Shown one piece after another: positions 1 to 12,377 of a stretch of DNA of 64,000 bases. The stretch comes from Pseudorasbora parva (taxonomy: Eukaryota; Chordata; Actinopteri; Cypriniformes; Gobionidae). Made by a program: the position numbers and the translations under genes. The stretch's first letter is position 1; every line of letters begins with the position of its first letter. Where the stretch lies: NCBI RefSeq assembly GCF_024679245.1, contig NC_090185.1, positions 23,807,973 through 23,871,972 of the forward strand, read 5' to 3'. The notes under the pieces are model-generated. The model saw nothing but the letters and a program-made list of their open reading frames with translations, made no database searches and was not told where the DNA came from.

Positions 1-1815
1 TAAATTGTAGGCTACCACATCTAAATATTTAAAAAATATATAGCATCATATTTTCACAATACAACTTTTAACACACTTTAAAATAATTGTATTTTAGTAT
101 ATTTTCTAAAAATATATATTTTAGAAAATATACTTTTAATGAAAGTTCAGTGTACTTTTGTAAAGTGTAGGCTACTTATTTAAACATTACTTTCAAATAT
201 ATATTTTTGTATATTTTAAACTTATGCTCAAAATTGTCATTGTTAACAATGCACTAAAAGCATATTTTAAAAATACATAATTAATATCATTAAGCTGTAT
301 ATTTAAAGTTAACTAATGTTTAAAGTTATTTATTCGTGCTTAACTGTTCAAGCTTAAGCATGAATAAATAAGTGATAATAAATTATTATTATATAAATAA
401 ATTATTATATGCACTAAAAGCCCATTTTTAAATACATACAGTGTATGCTATAAGCCCTACTTTAGTTGTGATTAAAGTGTAAATATGTTTAATAAGTTTA
501 TACTGACAAAGAAAAATCGTGTTACAATCTATATTAAACCAACAGCACACTTAAAATACAACGCAAGAAAATATGAGTTAAATAGCTGTTTCTTATCGGA
601 ATTCAAATGTCTCTTCAATTGGTCTGTGGCCAATCAGATTGTGTTGCTCAATGCCTGCAGCCAATCAGAGGCAGAGCTGCTAACTGTACTTATCTGTATG
701 ACGCTCACTCGCAGGAGGTTTGCAGCCTTGCAGGTGAAGTACAATGTTGCTACATTATTTATTTAATAAAACACTGAGAGCGGAAAGTACATTGCTCATT
801 TTTCGGACCAGTTCAATTACGTCACATCGCTGCCTGACCTTGATGGTGACGATAAACTGTTTTGGAATAAAATGGCCTAACGTTAGACTACGTGATCCCG
901 AAAAGAACCGGAAAATGTCCTGCTGTTTGGAGGTAAGGAATAAGTAATGCCACTAAACATGAATAAAAAGTTGAATGAACATGCACCTGACTTTATCTCT
1001 TGTATATTCTGTTAACAGATTGGGTTCTTCACGAGTGTTTGCTGTCAGCTGTCCCTGATGATGTGTAAGCTTTCATCAGACACAAGTGTAATGAGCAGCT
1101 CATCAGAAAACTGAATGTAATGTAATTGATATTTATGTATAGAGATGGTCAGTGGAATTAGTTCAATTATATGTTTTCCAACACCTTCCAGTGTTAATTT
1201 AATGAAAAACATAGTAAATTAATTTTGTTTAGCTTTGCTGAAACCATGTGAAACCATTTATAAAAAACGTTGGGCTTGTTTAATGAAATGTCTCTTCATT
1301 AGTTATGTGTGTTAGATTTGATTTAATATATTGTAATGTCCTTGAAAACAAATGCATTCAACATTGGGAAAGTAAGTCAGTAAGTAATTCATTAAAATGT
1401 AATGTAGCACATTTAAAATACTGTATTGTGTGACATTATGTAATTCAAAGTATATTGTACAATGTATAGCTAAGTAATAACACATTGTATTGTTATTGAC
1501 TACAAAGTGTATATTTTAAATTATTTGAATAAGTCAAGGTAAATAAAATATATATTATATTCATAGTATATTGCTTGTGTGTTCTGAAGATACTGGTAAT
1601 TCATTTATAATTTACTTAAAACACAAATAAAGTATACATATAATACAAATAAAGCATATTATACCACAAAGTGTACTTATAACACGAATAAAGTATACTT
1701 ATAATACAAATAAAATATACTTAAGACAAATAAAATATACTAAGCAATTTAGCACACAAAAGTACACTAAATACACTTAAAGTTATGCTTTAACTAACAC
1801 AATTTAATTACAACT
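1..1815. other. AT-rich repeat-like flank, no gene
   Basis: I see no convincing gene here. The stretch is strongly AT-rich and full of recurring phrases such as AAAGTATACTT and AAATAAAGTATA. Short open frames at about 485-950 have no recognisable domain. A GAG|GTAAGG donor-like sequence near 933 could end a noncoding exon, but nothing else supports that. The phrases AAGTATACTT and CACTAGGGTT continue to about 2625 beyond the MITE at 1816-2493, so 1-2625 may be one old element interrupted by that MITE. Confidence 0.5.
1612..1745. repeat. Degenerate AT-rich tandem repeat
   Basis: About six imperfect units of roughly 20-25 bp share the core ACAAATAAAGTATACTTATA. Unit lengths and bases vary, so this is an old array. 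It lies inside an AT-rich repeat-like region. Confidence 0.6.
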
Positions 1816-2493
1816 TAAAGGTGCACTATGCAACTTTCCATCCACTGGAGGGCGCCTATTCAAATTAAATGCGTAGTTTGATGACGCAAAGTTTGAGCGC
1901 AGTATCTTGGGACATGTGGTCTTCTCATCACAGCTGGTGGAAAATAGGACTCGGGCAGAAATGTTGTTCATGCATGCGGTTATTAACGTTTCTGTAGTGT
2001 AAAGCAGAGCAGGGCCGAGTGTTGTGGATCTGAGCACAGCTGCTGGAGCGATTGTTAAACAAATACCCGCCTCGCGAATACTGGGACTTTTATTATGACG
2101 GGACGGGACACATTCGCCGGGCGCCTGCACTGATCCGCTCTTCCGGTTATGATTATGAGGTAATGGAGCTCTGTTTATCATTTTAGATAGATTTAAATGT
2201 GTTACAATGATGTTATGTCGTTACTCCGTGCGTTCACTTGTTCACACTGCTAAGAGTAAAGCTCTTCTACCAAATAAAACCCAAAACCAAGGGTAGCGCA
2301 ATATGACGTAATTGACAGGCGACTCTCTCAAACGCAATGCTGAAACGTCCCGGTCCTTAGTTAAAATAATAATTTTCTCACAATATACAAATAGTTGGAA
2401 ACATTTGGGATATTGTAAGTACTCAACTAAACAAAATAAAGCCTAGTGGTTTTTGGATATTTTACTGCAAAAATACTACATAGTGCACCTTTA
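1816..2493. mobile_element. MITE with TAAAGGTGCACTATG ends
   Basis: The left end TAAAGGTGCACTATG is matched in inverted orientation by CATAGTGCACCTTTA at the right end, giving a 678 bp non-autonomous element. The interior is more GC-rich than the flanks and holds a chance antisense open frame of about 125 codons with no domain. The left end continues into CCACTGGAGGGCGCC, which resembles a CTCF core. The family is probably hAT-type from the style of its ends; this is inference. Confidence 0.75.
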
Positions 2494-4195
2494 TATATAC
2501 TTAGTTCAAAATTAGTTGTGTCAAAATAGCAAACTTAAAGTAACTAGTCATTAACACACTTCAAGTATACTGAAAATGAGTCTGGCCGCAAGTATACTTA
2601 GCATACTTTTTTTTCACTAGGGTTAATTAAGACGTAACTACGCATTTTGTAAAATAAATAAATAGGCCTAAATAAAAAATCGTAGAATTAGCGTCGAAAC
2701 ATTGGCTCTCAATAGTTTATTGTTTCAACCAGTGTTGTAATAGATTACAGTGTTGTAATCTTGCTTGTATATTAGCTTCGAACACAGCTGGTGTCTCAGT
2801 TATCGATGGTAGTAAACAATACTTCATAGCTTACCGTATTAATTAGCCTACTGTAATGTTGTTGTGTGAAGTTAGTTATAGACAGTTCCCTGCAACGTTC
2901 AAAACAACCAACTTAGCAACAAGACACTACTGCAATAATATTACAGTAATATTAATCATAGACTTAATATACGGTGTTACCGTGTAATCCGATTACTTAT
3001 GAATGGGAGAAAATGCGTCCAAGCCCCACCTTCTAAATAAAAGAGCAATTGTAAAGTTGATTGAGCATGCGCATTAGCTTTGTCCAGGCTGAATTAATTT
3101 TATTTTTTTTCAGAAACAAAATTTCAGTTAGAGTCAGTTGTTGTCAGATTTCATTGGTGATTTTAAACATGAAATTTAATTGTAAGCTTGGTGAAAAGTT
3201 TTGGAGAATTTGATGTTACCCCTTTAAAGAGATAGGAACTGCACTTGACTGTCTGAGAGGCATTTCAAAGATGGCTGCCGAGTTAAATGTCTTGTCTAAA
3301 AGGGATTTTGTATTAATAATACAATATGAAGTTATTTTCACTACAATGAATAACTAAGGCACCAGCTGTTTTCAAAGCCAGAGCAGGAGTCTGTGGTGCA
3401 AGGCCCACACCTAGGACGACACAACTACAGCCATCAAAATGTAGTTTTATAAAGTGTTCTACATGTTAAGGACTAGCAGAGTTCCAACCATAATTATAAT
3501 GATAACGGAACAAAGAAATTATATTGTTGGAATTAATTTAAAAAATATATAGCTAATGAATAATAAATACATTGACAGCCAATCAGAATCCTTTGATAGC
3601 ATTTAAAGCAGCAGACGACAAAATTGCAGCATGTGCTTATTATGATGTGTTTCAGGCAGGTTTTTGACCCTGTAAGTTACGACTTCAAACCACGACTCAC
3701 AACTTTGTTGCGTTCCAGGCAAAGTCACGCCAAACTGCCTGAGCGCAAGGAATTGTGGTAGCATGTTAACAAAGCATGGCGGACTGTATAGGACTTCTGC
3801 TCATTTACTATCTCCAAAGGTGCTTACTCCTTGCTTATTTGAGTTAAACAGAGGAAAAAATTGTGCATAAGGCAAGAGAAGCTGTTTTGCCTTTTATTTT
3901 AGGTTATTTGCATATTTGGAAATGTCCCTAGGGACTGCAATTGTTGTTTCGCGGGCTATGTGACATCAGAGCTCGTAACTGGGAGTACATCGATTTTCGA
4001 ATTCACGGGTGGGAAGTTATGGGTTTTACATGCCGTTCCAGTGCACTTAGAAGTGGTTGAACCACGGATAGAAGGTTGAAAAAACATGGGTTGCCTTGAA
4101 AAGAGAGTTGGTGAGGCAACAAATAGATGAGAGAGTGGATTGAAAGAACATTAAATTTATGATGATTGCTATAATGCTAAAACTGGTCCATTATG
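2494..4195. other. Gene-free stretch with old repeat fragments
   Basis: No gene is visible. The piece at about 3655-4060 (ending TGCCGTTCCAGTGCA) and that at about 3480-3610 read like diverged fish MITE sequence, but I cannot define their ends. Confidence 0.4.
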
Positions 4196-4360
4196 TTCAA
4201 TCCTGCTCCTGGAGCACTATCCTGCAGAGTTTAGCTCTAATTTGCCTGAACACGCCTGTCTGTAAGTATGCCTAGTACGAATTCAAATAGCTGATTCAGG
4301 TGTGTTTAATTGGAGTCTAAACTCTGCAGGACACTGGTCCTCCAGGAGCAGGATTGGACG
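4196..4360. repeat. Fold-back repeat (CCTGCTCCTGGAG family)
   Basis: A left arm at about 4198-4240 (TCCTGCTCCTGGAGCACTAT, CCTGCAGAGTTTAG) is mirrored by a right arm at about 4312-4358 (CTAAACTCTGCAGGACACTG, CTCCAGGAGCAGGATTGGA). The arms are about 43 bp long with a loop of about 70 bp. This is a very common short palindromic repeat of fish genomes. Confidence 0.8.
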
Positions 4361-5224
4361 CCCCTGATGTATGATAACCTAGAACAGAAACAAAACAGAA
4401 ACAAATTTCCACACAGGGATGATACTCTTGAATTAGTTTTTGCATGTGCTGCACCTAATGTAAATACTGTGGCCATCAATCATGCTCACTTTAGTAGGCT
4501 ATGCAATCAATAGGTTTGTGAATCAAATTACATCAACAGTGGAAATCCCCTGGGACTTGGACAAAGATGTATATGCTAGGCTAGTAAACCATCTCTCAAA
4601 TATAGTCATTTGAAAAAGAAAGTGCACACTTTTGAATTCTATGGTTATAGGACATAAAAAGTGTCTGGTCTTCAGCATGTCTAAAATTAGGAGAATACAA
4701 CCTCAGATGAACAACAACGCATATTATGCCATGTTATTATTACATCGTACACATTACATTTACAAAGTTGCTTCAGTTCATTGAGTTTTGTAGGCATCTG
4801 TTCATCCACAGTATTTCAGGCATGTTGAGGTTTGGTCTTCTGTTCTTCTGAAATCTGTTCTTGATTTCTTGATGTGCTTGTGACCATTGTCACTTTTGCA
4901 TGACCCAATTTCGGCCAAGCATTAGCTGTCAGACAGATGGCCTCACATTTGACATACTGTGGGATGCAGAGGAGTACATGGTCAATTGCAAGTCGCCCAG
5001 GTCCCGTGGCTGCAAAACAGCAGCTTTTTTTTCTGCTCTAATAGCCACAAGATCATGCCGGGTGTGTGTTAGAAATCAGGAATGGTGAGTGGTACTTTTT
5101 TCAGTTTTCTAACCAAACTTGGGTATTCAACCAACAAAGTTTAAATACTGTCTGTGTAACGCGCCTTCCATAACGTACACACATTAAGGCAGTATTTTGT
5201 GGCTGTTCGAACGCATTTGACCAC

Positions 5225-5560
5225 ATGAGCGTTTACAATATGTCACCTTTATTTATATAGCGCTTTTTACAATGCCGATTGTTTCAAAGCAGCTTCAAAG
5301 TGTTTGGAGCACAGCCGCTCTGGAGAAAATATGATGTCATCCAGCTCAGTTCAATTATTATTTTTGTTAATGCGGCCAGATCAGTAATTTAATATTTAGT
5401 GAATATTTAGTGTCCCCAACTGAGCAAGCCAAAGACGAGGGGTGACGGTGGCAAGGAACCAAAACTCCATCCGGTGACAGAATGGAGAAAAATTTTTTTG
5501 GGAGAAACCTGGCTCAGTTGGGGTGCCAGTCCTCCTTTGGCCTATGAACAAACAGTATAT
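5225..5560 (-). repeat. LINE 3' end fragment (L2-like), reverse orientation
   Basis: The sequence TTTATTTATATAGCGCTTTT is the reverse complement of the usual L2-like tail (AAAAGCGCTATATAAAT). It is followed by the CAAGCCAAAGACGAGGGGTG, GGCAAGGAACC and GGGAGAAACCTGGCTCAG phrases common in fish LINE 3' regions. No reverse-transcriptase coding is visible, so this is a 5'-truncated copy. The clade assignment is tentative. Confidence 0.6.
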
Positions 5561-6039
5561 GATTATGATTCTGTCAACAGTATAGGTCAGAAGTCATATT
5601 AGATCGGAATATTCAGAATATTTGTCCAGTTCCATCTGACTGAAGATCGGAGTCATCACGCCAGAGATGGGTTTGTTGAGAATGTCATGCCGATGAGGCC
5701 TTTACAGGAGACTCTGCAGACACTTCAAGAATGCATTGGTCATGTCTAGGCGCAAATCCACCATCTGATCTGGATTTAAACTGACAGAGTCGAAAGTGGA
5801 CAAGCTCAACGTTCGATCAAGCTCAAAAAGTTTTACACCCCGTTTACTGTATTTAGTAATACAGTAATACATCGTCCACTTGTGATCCGATCAACCAAAA
5901 CGAAACTATCTTAAGGTGTAAAAGGGGCTAAGCTGTGCTGCCATATTCTTTTTAGAGAGAAGAGGATTTCTCTTGGCAACTCTTCCAAACAAGCCATACT
6001 TATGTTTTTTTATTGTTCCATCAGTAAAATATCTATAGC

Positions 6040-6400
6040 TTCCGCCAGACCGTTTTCATATTCAACTTACAAAAAAAGTTTGTTGGACGTAGCGTAAGTG
6101 TTTTGAACTGTGAGGGGCATTTCACTTTCTGAATAAGTTGAATACGGAAGGCGGAAGCTAAAAAATTACTTTATACATTTTTAAATATTTTTCTTACAAA
6201 ACCCACCGTTTTGCTTCAGAAAGCCTTTATTAACCTCTCAGAGCCATGTGGAGTACATTTATGAGGAATGGATGCCCTTTTGGATCCTGTCACATAAAGC
6301 TTGGAAGCATCAGGATATTCATTCATTTAACTCTGATTGTGTTCATCAGAACATCATATAAGTCATCATAAGTCACATACACATGACACGTTAGAGTGAG
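6040..6400. repeat. hAT-type MITE fragment, related to 52017-52455
   Basis: This stretch shares ordered phrases with 52130-52400, including the GCCTTTATTAACC, CCATGTGGAG and AAGCTTGGAAGCAT blocks. The two are therefore diverged copies of one non-autonomous element. The left end is unclear here. Confidence 0.6.
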
Positions 6401-6404
6401 TAAA

Positions 6405-6930
6405 TCATGGGGTCATTTTCATGTTAACTGAGGCCTGTAGCGTCTGAGGTGTACACTCTAAAAAATGCTGGGTTAAAAACAACCTAGGTTGGGTTGAAAA
6501 TGGACAAACCCAGAAATTGGGTTGTTTGAACCCAGTGAATGGACCCATTGAAACAACCCAATTTCTGGATTTGTCCATTTTCAACTCAACTTGAGTTGTT
6601 TTTAACCCAGCATTCCTTAGAGTGTAGCTCACAGTTTTCTTCGGGCATCGCACGGTCTGACTTTGTGGTACATTTCTTGGGATGTCCACTCCTGTGAAGA
6701 TTTGTCTTGAATGTTTTCCACTTGTGAATAATCTTGCACTGCAGAATAATGGTCTTCAAATTGTTTGGAAATGGCCTTGTTACCCTTCTAGATTGACTGG
6801 CAACAACAGCTGCTTTTTTAAGATCATTGCTGATGTCTTTCCTCCTTGGCATTGTGTTAAGACACATCTGAGTGCTCCAGACCAGTAAATATCTGCTTTT
6901 ATAGAGTTGATCACTCTGGCTGATGATCAT
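6405..6930 (-). pseudogene. Decayed Tc1-like transposase N-terminus
   Basis: Reading on the minus strand, MPRRKDISNDLKKA starts near 6855 and is followed by IIHKWKTFKT and RSGHPKK, the paired helix-turn-helix and GRPR-like region of Tc1 transposases. Further on, the same gene gives SDRAMPEE and, after an interruption, QTLQASVNMK near 6405-6450. The catalytic DDE part is absent. The frame is broken by indels and by a 171 bp fold-back MITE at 6454-6624, so this is dead. Sequence upstream to about 7190 is probably the 5' part of the same element. Confidence 0.75.
6454..6624. mobile_element. Fold-back MITE with TA target duplication
   Basis: The element begins CACTCTAAAAAATGCTGGG and ends CCCAGCATTCCTTAGAGTG, with TA on both sides (6452-6453 and 6625-6626). 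The arms are about 70 bp and cover the repeated AACCCA, GGGTT and TGGACAAACCCAGAAATTGG phrases, so single strands would fold into a long hairpin. TA duplication suggests mobilisation by a Tc1/mariner-type transposase. It sits inside the Tc1 fossil at 6405-6930. Confidence 0.85.
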
Positions 6931-7190
6931 TTAATCAAGGGCATTTGATTAGCAGCGCCTGCCTGATATTTACCCTGTTAATTCCAATGGAGGGTGCACT
7001 TAGTTTGTCACACATGGCTTCTCCATTTTGGGATAGTTTTTGTTAAATAAACCATGCACAGTGTAAAATGTCATGTGTTGTTGTTCATCTGTGGTTGTAT
7101 TTGCCTAATTTAAAGACCTGCCAAGATTACCTACCAGACCTACCAGATAATTTTTTCTTATGTCCTGAAACATAATACCACATCATTCAA

Positions 7191-8575
7191 AAGTGTGTAA
7201 GTTCATTTTAGCATGAATGTAGACTAGAGGGGGACAAAATGAAAGGACCAAAGATGTGTCATATGGTTTTATGTGCAAATGTAAGAACACTTTCTGACAA
7301 TTATCAGGGTCAATGACATATAAAACTGCTCATATCCAAACCACATGTGCTATGTTCTTAGAACGCTTTTTGTATTGGTGTTGGTTTTATATTGAAAATG
7401 TATTTATACCAAGAAAAGGTTAAAATTATTGAAATAATATGGTGCAATCATCAAGATAAAAGCAGATTTTTTTGAGATTTACATTAAACATTGACTACAT
7501 ATTTTATAAATATTATGAATTATGAATATATCCTTACATGAGTTGTATATGATAGGACAGTTTAAAAATAACGAAATAACCCCCCAAAAAATGTAATACA
7601 GAAATTAAAAACATGTTTAACATAAAGAGTATATATTGTATTCTGTGTATAAATTGCAGTTTATTTCATGTTCTTTTAAAATAAATTAATTGTAATAATA
7701 TTAAAAGTAACAATAATTAACATCATGCTATAGTGGATCTCTAAAACTTACCATATTAAATTATGTTTATCTTTATGTCCACAAACCTTACAAATTTTTG
7801 CTTAAGACAGACATTACTGCATACAACTTAACCTGTCTGAGTTGTCACACGTTGATGATTCTTAACTTCTTTTACTTACTGTTAATGGATGGTCTGACTT
7901 GTTACAGTACATCTCAAGCAGATCTCAGTTTGACTGTAATAGCAGATATTTTCGCAGTGCGGTTGGGGTAGGTGGGTGTAAAATGGATCAAATGACCTAG
8001 TTGTTTTATACCCGAGCGCTGAAGCCATCCAGACGTGAACTAGAGCAAAAGCAGTGGTTTTGTAGAGGAAATAGCGCAGAAGAATGCAGATACGGACCAG
8101 TAGCAGCTTGCTGAGGAAGCTGATATCTGCATTGTGGAAATTAAAATTTAGACATTTGAGAATATTAGATTAGTCTTTGCTTATCCATGTTTATCTCCAT
8201 TCAGCAAAGAATAATTAAGATGTTGTGACATTTTGATAATTATTATAAGACAATAATCTCTCCACAGTCTGATATGATATTATTGAAAACTTTTTTTTCC
8301 CAGTAATGACTGAAATTATGATTTCAAGTAAATCTGATTGTTTTTTATTTTTACTGCAAAACATGTGTCTTGGTATTTTTCTGTCTTGTTTCCCATTAAA
8401 ATATCTATATGAAACACATTATTTTTAATAGTCTACTTTACATCCTACTGTCACGGTGCTGTGGCAGTAGTAAGCGCACAAGACAGGAAATGAGAGCACA
8501 ACAATAACCAACGAGGGACTGAACAGAACAGGAAGTATAAATACACAGGGTGAATGAGGGAACTAATAAGACACC
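7191..8575. other. AT-rich gene-free stretch
   Basis: I see no gene. 7380-7750 is very AT-rich. 8450-8575 contains CACGGTGCTGTGGCAGTAG and TATAAATACACAGGGTGAAT, phrases I associate with a common cyprinid repeat, but its borders are not clear. Confidence 0.4.
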
Positions 8576-9925
8576 TATTTTAATATTTTATTCAGAATAC
8601 AACATACAGTAGATGACATATCAAATGTTTCAACTGAGAAAAAGTATAATTTTCAGAGGGAAATAAGTTGATTTTAAATGTCATGGCATCAGCACATATC
8701 AAAAAAGTTGGGCCAAGGCCATGTTTACCACTGTGTGGCATCCCCTCTTCTTTTTATAACAGTCTGTAAACGTCTGGGGACTGAGTTGCTAAAGTTTAGT
8801 TATAGAAATGTTGCCCCTTGCTCAACTGTCTAATGTCTTCTTTGTCGCATCTTCCTCTTTATGGTGCGCCAAATGTTTTCTATGGGTGAAAGATCTGGAC
8901 TGCAGGCTGGCCATTTCAGTACCCAGATCCTTTTTCTACACAGCCATGATGTTGTAATTGATGCATATGGTCTGGCATTGTCATGTTGGAAAATCCAAGG
9001 TCTTCCCTGAAAGAGACGACGTCTGGATGTGAGCATAAGTTGTTCTAGAACTTGGATATAACCTTTCAGCATTGATGGTGCCTTTCCAGATGTGTAAGCT
9101 GCCCATGCCACACACACTCATGCAACCCCATACCATCAATTGATGCAGGCTTCTGAACTGAGCACTGATAACAACTTGGGTTGTCCTTGTCCTCTTTAGT
9201 CCAGATGACATGGCGTTCCGGTTTTCCAAAAAGGACTTCAAATTTTGATTCATCTGACCACAGAACAGTTTTACACATTGCCACAGTCCATTTTAAATGA
9301 GCCTTGGCCCAGAGAAAATTCCTGCGCTTCTGGATCATGCATAGATATGGCTTCTTTTTTGACCTAGAGTTTGTGCCAGCAACAGCGAATGGCACGGTGG
9401 ATTGTGTTCACCGAGAAGGTTTTCTGGAAGTATTCCTTAGCCCATATTGTGATTTCCATTACAATAGCATTCCTGTATGTGATGCAGTGCTGTCTAAGGG
9501 CCCGAAGATCACAGGCATCCAGTATGATTTTCCGGCCTTGACTCTTACGCACAGATTCCACAGATTGTTCCAGATTCTCTGAATCTTTGGTTGATATTAT
9601 GCACTGTAGATGATGATAACTTCAAACTCTTTGCAATTTTTCTCTGAGAAATCTTTCTGATATTGCTCCACTATTTTTCGTCACAGCATTGGGGGAATTG
9701 GTGATCCTCTGCCCATCATGACTTTTCAGAGACACTGTCGCTCTGAGAGGCTCTTTTTATAACCAATCATGTCGCCAATTTACCAAATAAGTTGAAAATT
9801 GGTCCTCCAGTTGTTTCTTATATGTACATTTAATTTCTTATTGCTACTTACTTTTTTTTTGGAATATGTAGCTCTCATGAAATCCAAAATGAGGCAATAT
9901 TTCAAATCATGCAATCATATTTCAT
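8576..9925 (-). mobile_element. Degraded Tc1-like element
   Basis: A broken Tc1 transposase gene on the minus strand (8830-9719) is flanked on each side by 150-250 bp of noncoding sequence, as expected for a Tc1 element with long subterminal regions. The right flank includes TTGGAATATGTAGCTCTCAT and AAATCCAAAATGAGGCAATA. Exact ends are inferred and the terminal repeats have decayed. Size (about 1.35 kb) fits the family. Confidence 0.7.
8830..9719 (-). pseudogene. Tc1-like transposase pseudogene
   Basis: Fragments in successive frames make up one transposase. It starts MMGRGSPIPPM at 9719, followed by an early stop, then GRKIILDACDLRALRQH (helix-turn-helix part), KTVLWSDESKFEVLFG (first catalytic Asp), WIFQHDNARPYA (second Asp) and WPACSPDLSPIENIW (catalytic Glu). 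In intact relatives the last two catalytic residues are 34 apart; here I count 33. There are at least one stop and several frameshifts, so no protein can be made. It is unlike the two Tc1 copies at 29.1 and 50.4 kb and belongs to another, older family. Confidence 0.85.
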
Positions 9926-10554
9926 ATTTTAGCCTATATTTTTATAACAGCGCTTGTTTTTTACGAGTCGGGATGTGCTTCTCGCAACTTGCTGTGTTTT
10001 TAGTTCCTTGTTTGTCATGGATTTTCTTAGTTTTGCTGCTTAAATGAAAGCACTCACTCAAAACGAGGATGTTTGCTGCTTGTTCAACTTTCTAGAGGTA
10101 ATGGGATAATTCCCAGAATGCTTTGCATGGGATTTAATTGGAAGAAAACATTTTTAATTTATTCATCTTCATGCGTTTTTAAGCAAGATAAATAAAGTAG
10201 AAGGCTTGTTATTATTGTTTGATGTTCTATTAAGTTTTTGTCATGTTGAAGTTTTGGGGGTTACCATCGTGGTGACGAGTGGAGCCTGCCCTGTGCTTCA
10301 TATAAATTGCTTTTCAGTATGAGCAGCTGTGTTTGGCAGTATTTTAGGCGTGTCTATACTGCATACTGCTTATATAGTGAAATAGAACTAATGCATGTTG
10401 TATAAGTTTATTCACTTGAGATATTTTTACAAGAAAAAAATGTTGTTGAAATTACTTAAGGGTGCATGTTGAAGACATATAAGTCTGTGGTCAAACACAA
10501 ATTAGATGAGTTCAAAATACTTAGAGGTCTGATGTAAATAGTTGCCTCAATAGT

Positions 10555-10796
10555 AGACTTAGGGACAGGTGTGGTGGTGTGGGTCAGTTTAAGGGTAGGG
10601 TTAGGGGTAAGGGAAGTGCCAACTGTGTAATTACAAATATAACTACAGAAATTAATTACAGACGTAAATACATGCAGGTATTTTCAAAATGTAAGTACAA
10701 TGTAAAAACATGTATGTACACAATAAGTGCCTTGTATCAAATGATTAATTAAAATGTTAGTACATAGTAGTTAAGGCCACCTAATATAAAGTGGGT
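10555..10796. repeat. MITE copy, CTAATATAAAGTGGG end
   Basis: The right end ACCTAATATAAAGTGGG and the internal GGGACAGGTGTGGTGGT and CTACAGAAATTAATTACAGA blocks match the outer element at 12029-13634. The left terminal repeat is missing, so this copy is truncated or diverged at about 10555. Confidence 0.7.
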
Positions 10797-10849
10797 CAAC
10801 TCAATTTGCCTCAATTTTTTTTTACAGTGTTGTACTCATTTATATCAGA

Positions 10850-11345
10850 TCAAATGAATATGATCTTTGCTTAATTTTACGAACAACAGCTACGCCACAT
10901 TTCCATTTGCTTTTCTGTTTTATCTCGGGATGCCCATCATGAGGTGAGTCCAGTCTGGATTCAGCCTGATGAAAACTTCAGATGCTACAACACCTGTGAG
11001 AGATGACTCCAACTCCTGCGGGGACTTCAGATAACTACTCTGAATCAACATCTGAATCTGAATCAACAGCAATGTACCCATGTATTCATTACTTCAGTGA
11101 GCTCGTTTGTTTCTGCCTTAAATGAATACATTCCCAGACAGCAATCTGGTACACGTGGATTCCTGGGAATCTGCGATGTTAGCTACTTCCTTTTTTCTTG
11201 TTACTTTTTGAAATACATAATTTAGATAACCTCTGATAACAGATTACTCTAAATTGTAATGTAGTCGCATGCATTTCCTGTAAAGCTGCTTTTAAATGAT
11301 ATTGTGAAAATTGCTATACAGATAAATGTGAATTGAATTGAACCT
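10850..11345 (+). repeat. LINE 3' end fragment (L2-like)
   Basis: The phrase CCAACTCCTGCGGGGACTTC and the terminal GCTATACAGATAAATGTGAA TTGAATTGAA resemble the 3' untranslated end of a fish LINE, in the opposite orientation to the fragment at 5225-5560. There is no coding remnant. Confidence 0.55.
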
Positions 11346-12028
11346 GGGTTGACTTAGTTATTTGACACTTTACACATGTAATCAATGTATGTTATTAAAA
11401 AATATGCCACTTGCACATATATATTATGTATTTGTGTAATATGTGTGATTTAACAAAGAAAAGAAAAGGTTGCAAATTTCCTTCTCATTTAACTGTAATT
11501 TTTACGGCAGTTTAGATATTATTTTTTTAATTCTGCAGATTGAAGTTATTTGAAGATTGCTTATATTAAATTTTAGGTTAAGGATCAGTCAATCAGTTCA
11601 GGTGTTTGGCCAGAGGGAGATGCTCTTACTGTTTCTACATAGCAAAGACTGTGTGGTTCAGAGAGTTCAATATTGCTTTTATTATAAGTGAAAACAGTGT
11701 TGGCTGAGATTGTGACTAGTGAAATGCCTCTAATTCCACTCGCTACATCAGCAGACAGATCTCGACACCCACACTAAAACAAAGCATATAAATGAAACAC
11801 GGACAAGATGCAAAAACCCAACCACAAGACAATACACAGATGATTCATAAGGACAAACTTGGTTTTAATTTGCCATTAGTGTGGTGACATGCCGTGCTAC
11901 GGTGGTTGGACGTACTGATTAAAAATTTCCTTTGTATATCTAAAAAATGCCTAATAAGCTTGTAACCATCCTACAATTATACAATAGTTGTAGTAAATAA
12001 ATAGTAATAAAATAAATGCATTTTTTGT
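11346..12028. other. No feature recognised
   Basis: AT-rich intergenic DNA. I see no gene, RNA or clear repeat ends. Confidence 0.4.
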
Positions 12029-12377
12029 CCCACTTTATATTAGGTGTCTAATATGTGCTATATAATATGTAAAGTTAGGGACAGGTGTGGTGGTATGGGT
12101 AAGTTTAAGGGCAGGGTTCAGTGTAAGGGAAGGGTCAACAGTGTAATAATAAATGTAACTACAGAAATTAATTACAGATGTAATTACAAGCAGGGAAATT
12201 TGAACATGTAAGTATATAAAAACATGTATACACAGTATGTGTATTGTATCAAATTATTAATTTAAATGTTAGGGTGTGTTATGTGTTAGAAAAGTAATGC
12301 ATTACAGTATAACATATAACTTTTTTTTACTTGTGTTACAACCGGTTACAACACACTTTTAGCCCAACATTTAACTA

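Noticed and set aside
1804..2181. Antisense frame of 125 codons
   Set aside because: It lies almost wholly inside a MITE and overlaps its terminal repeat.
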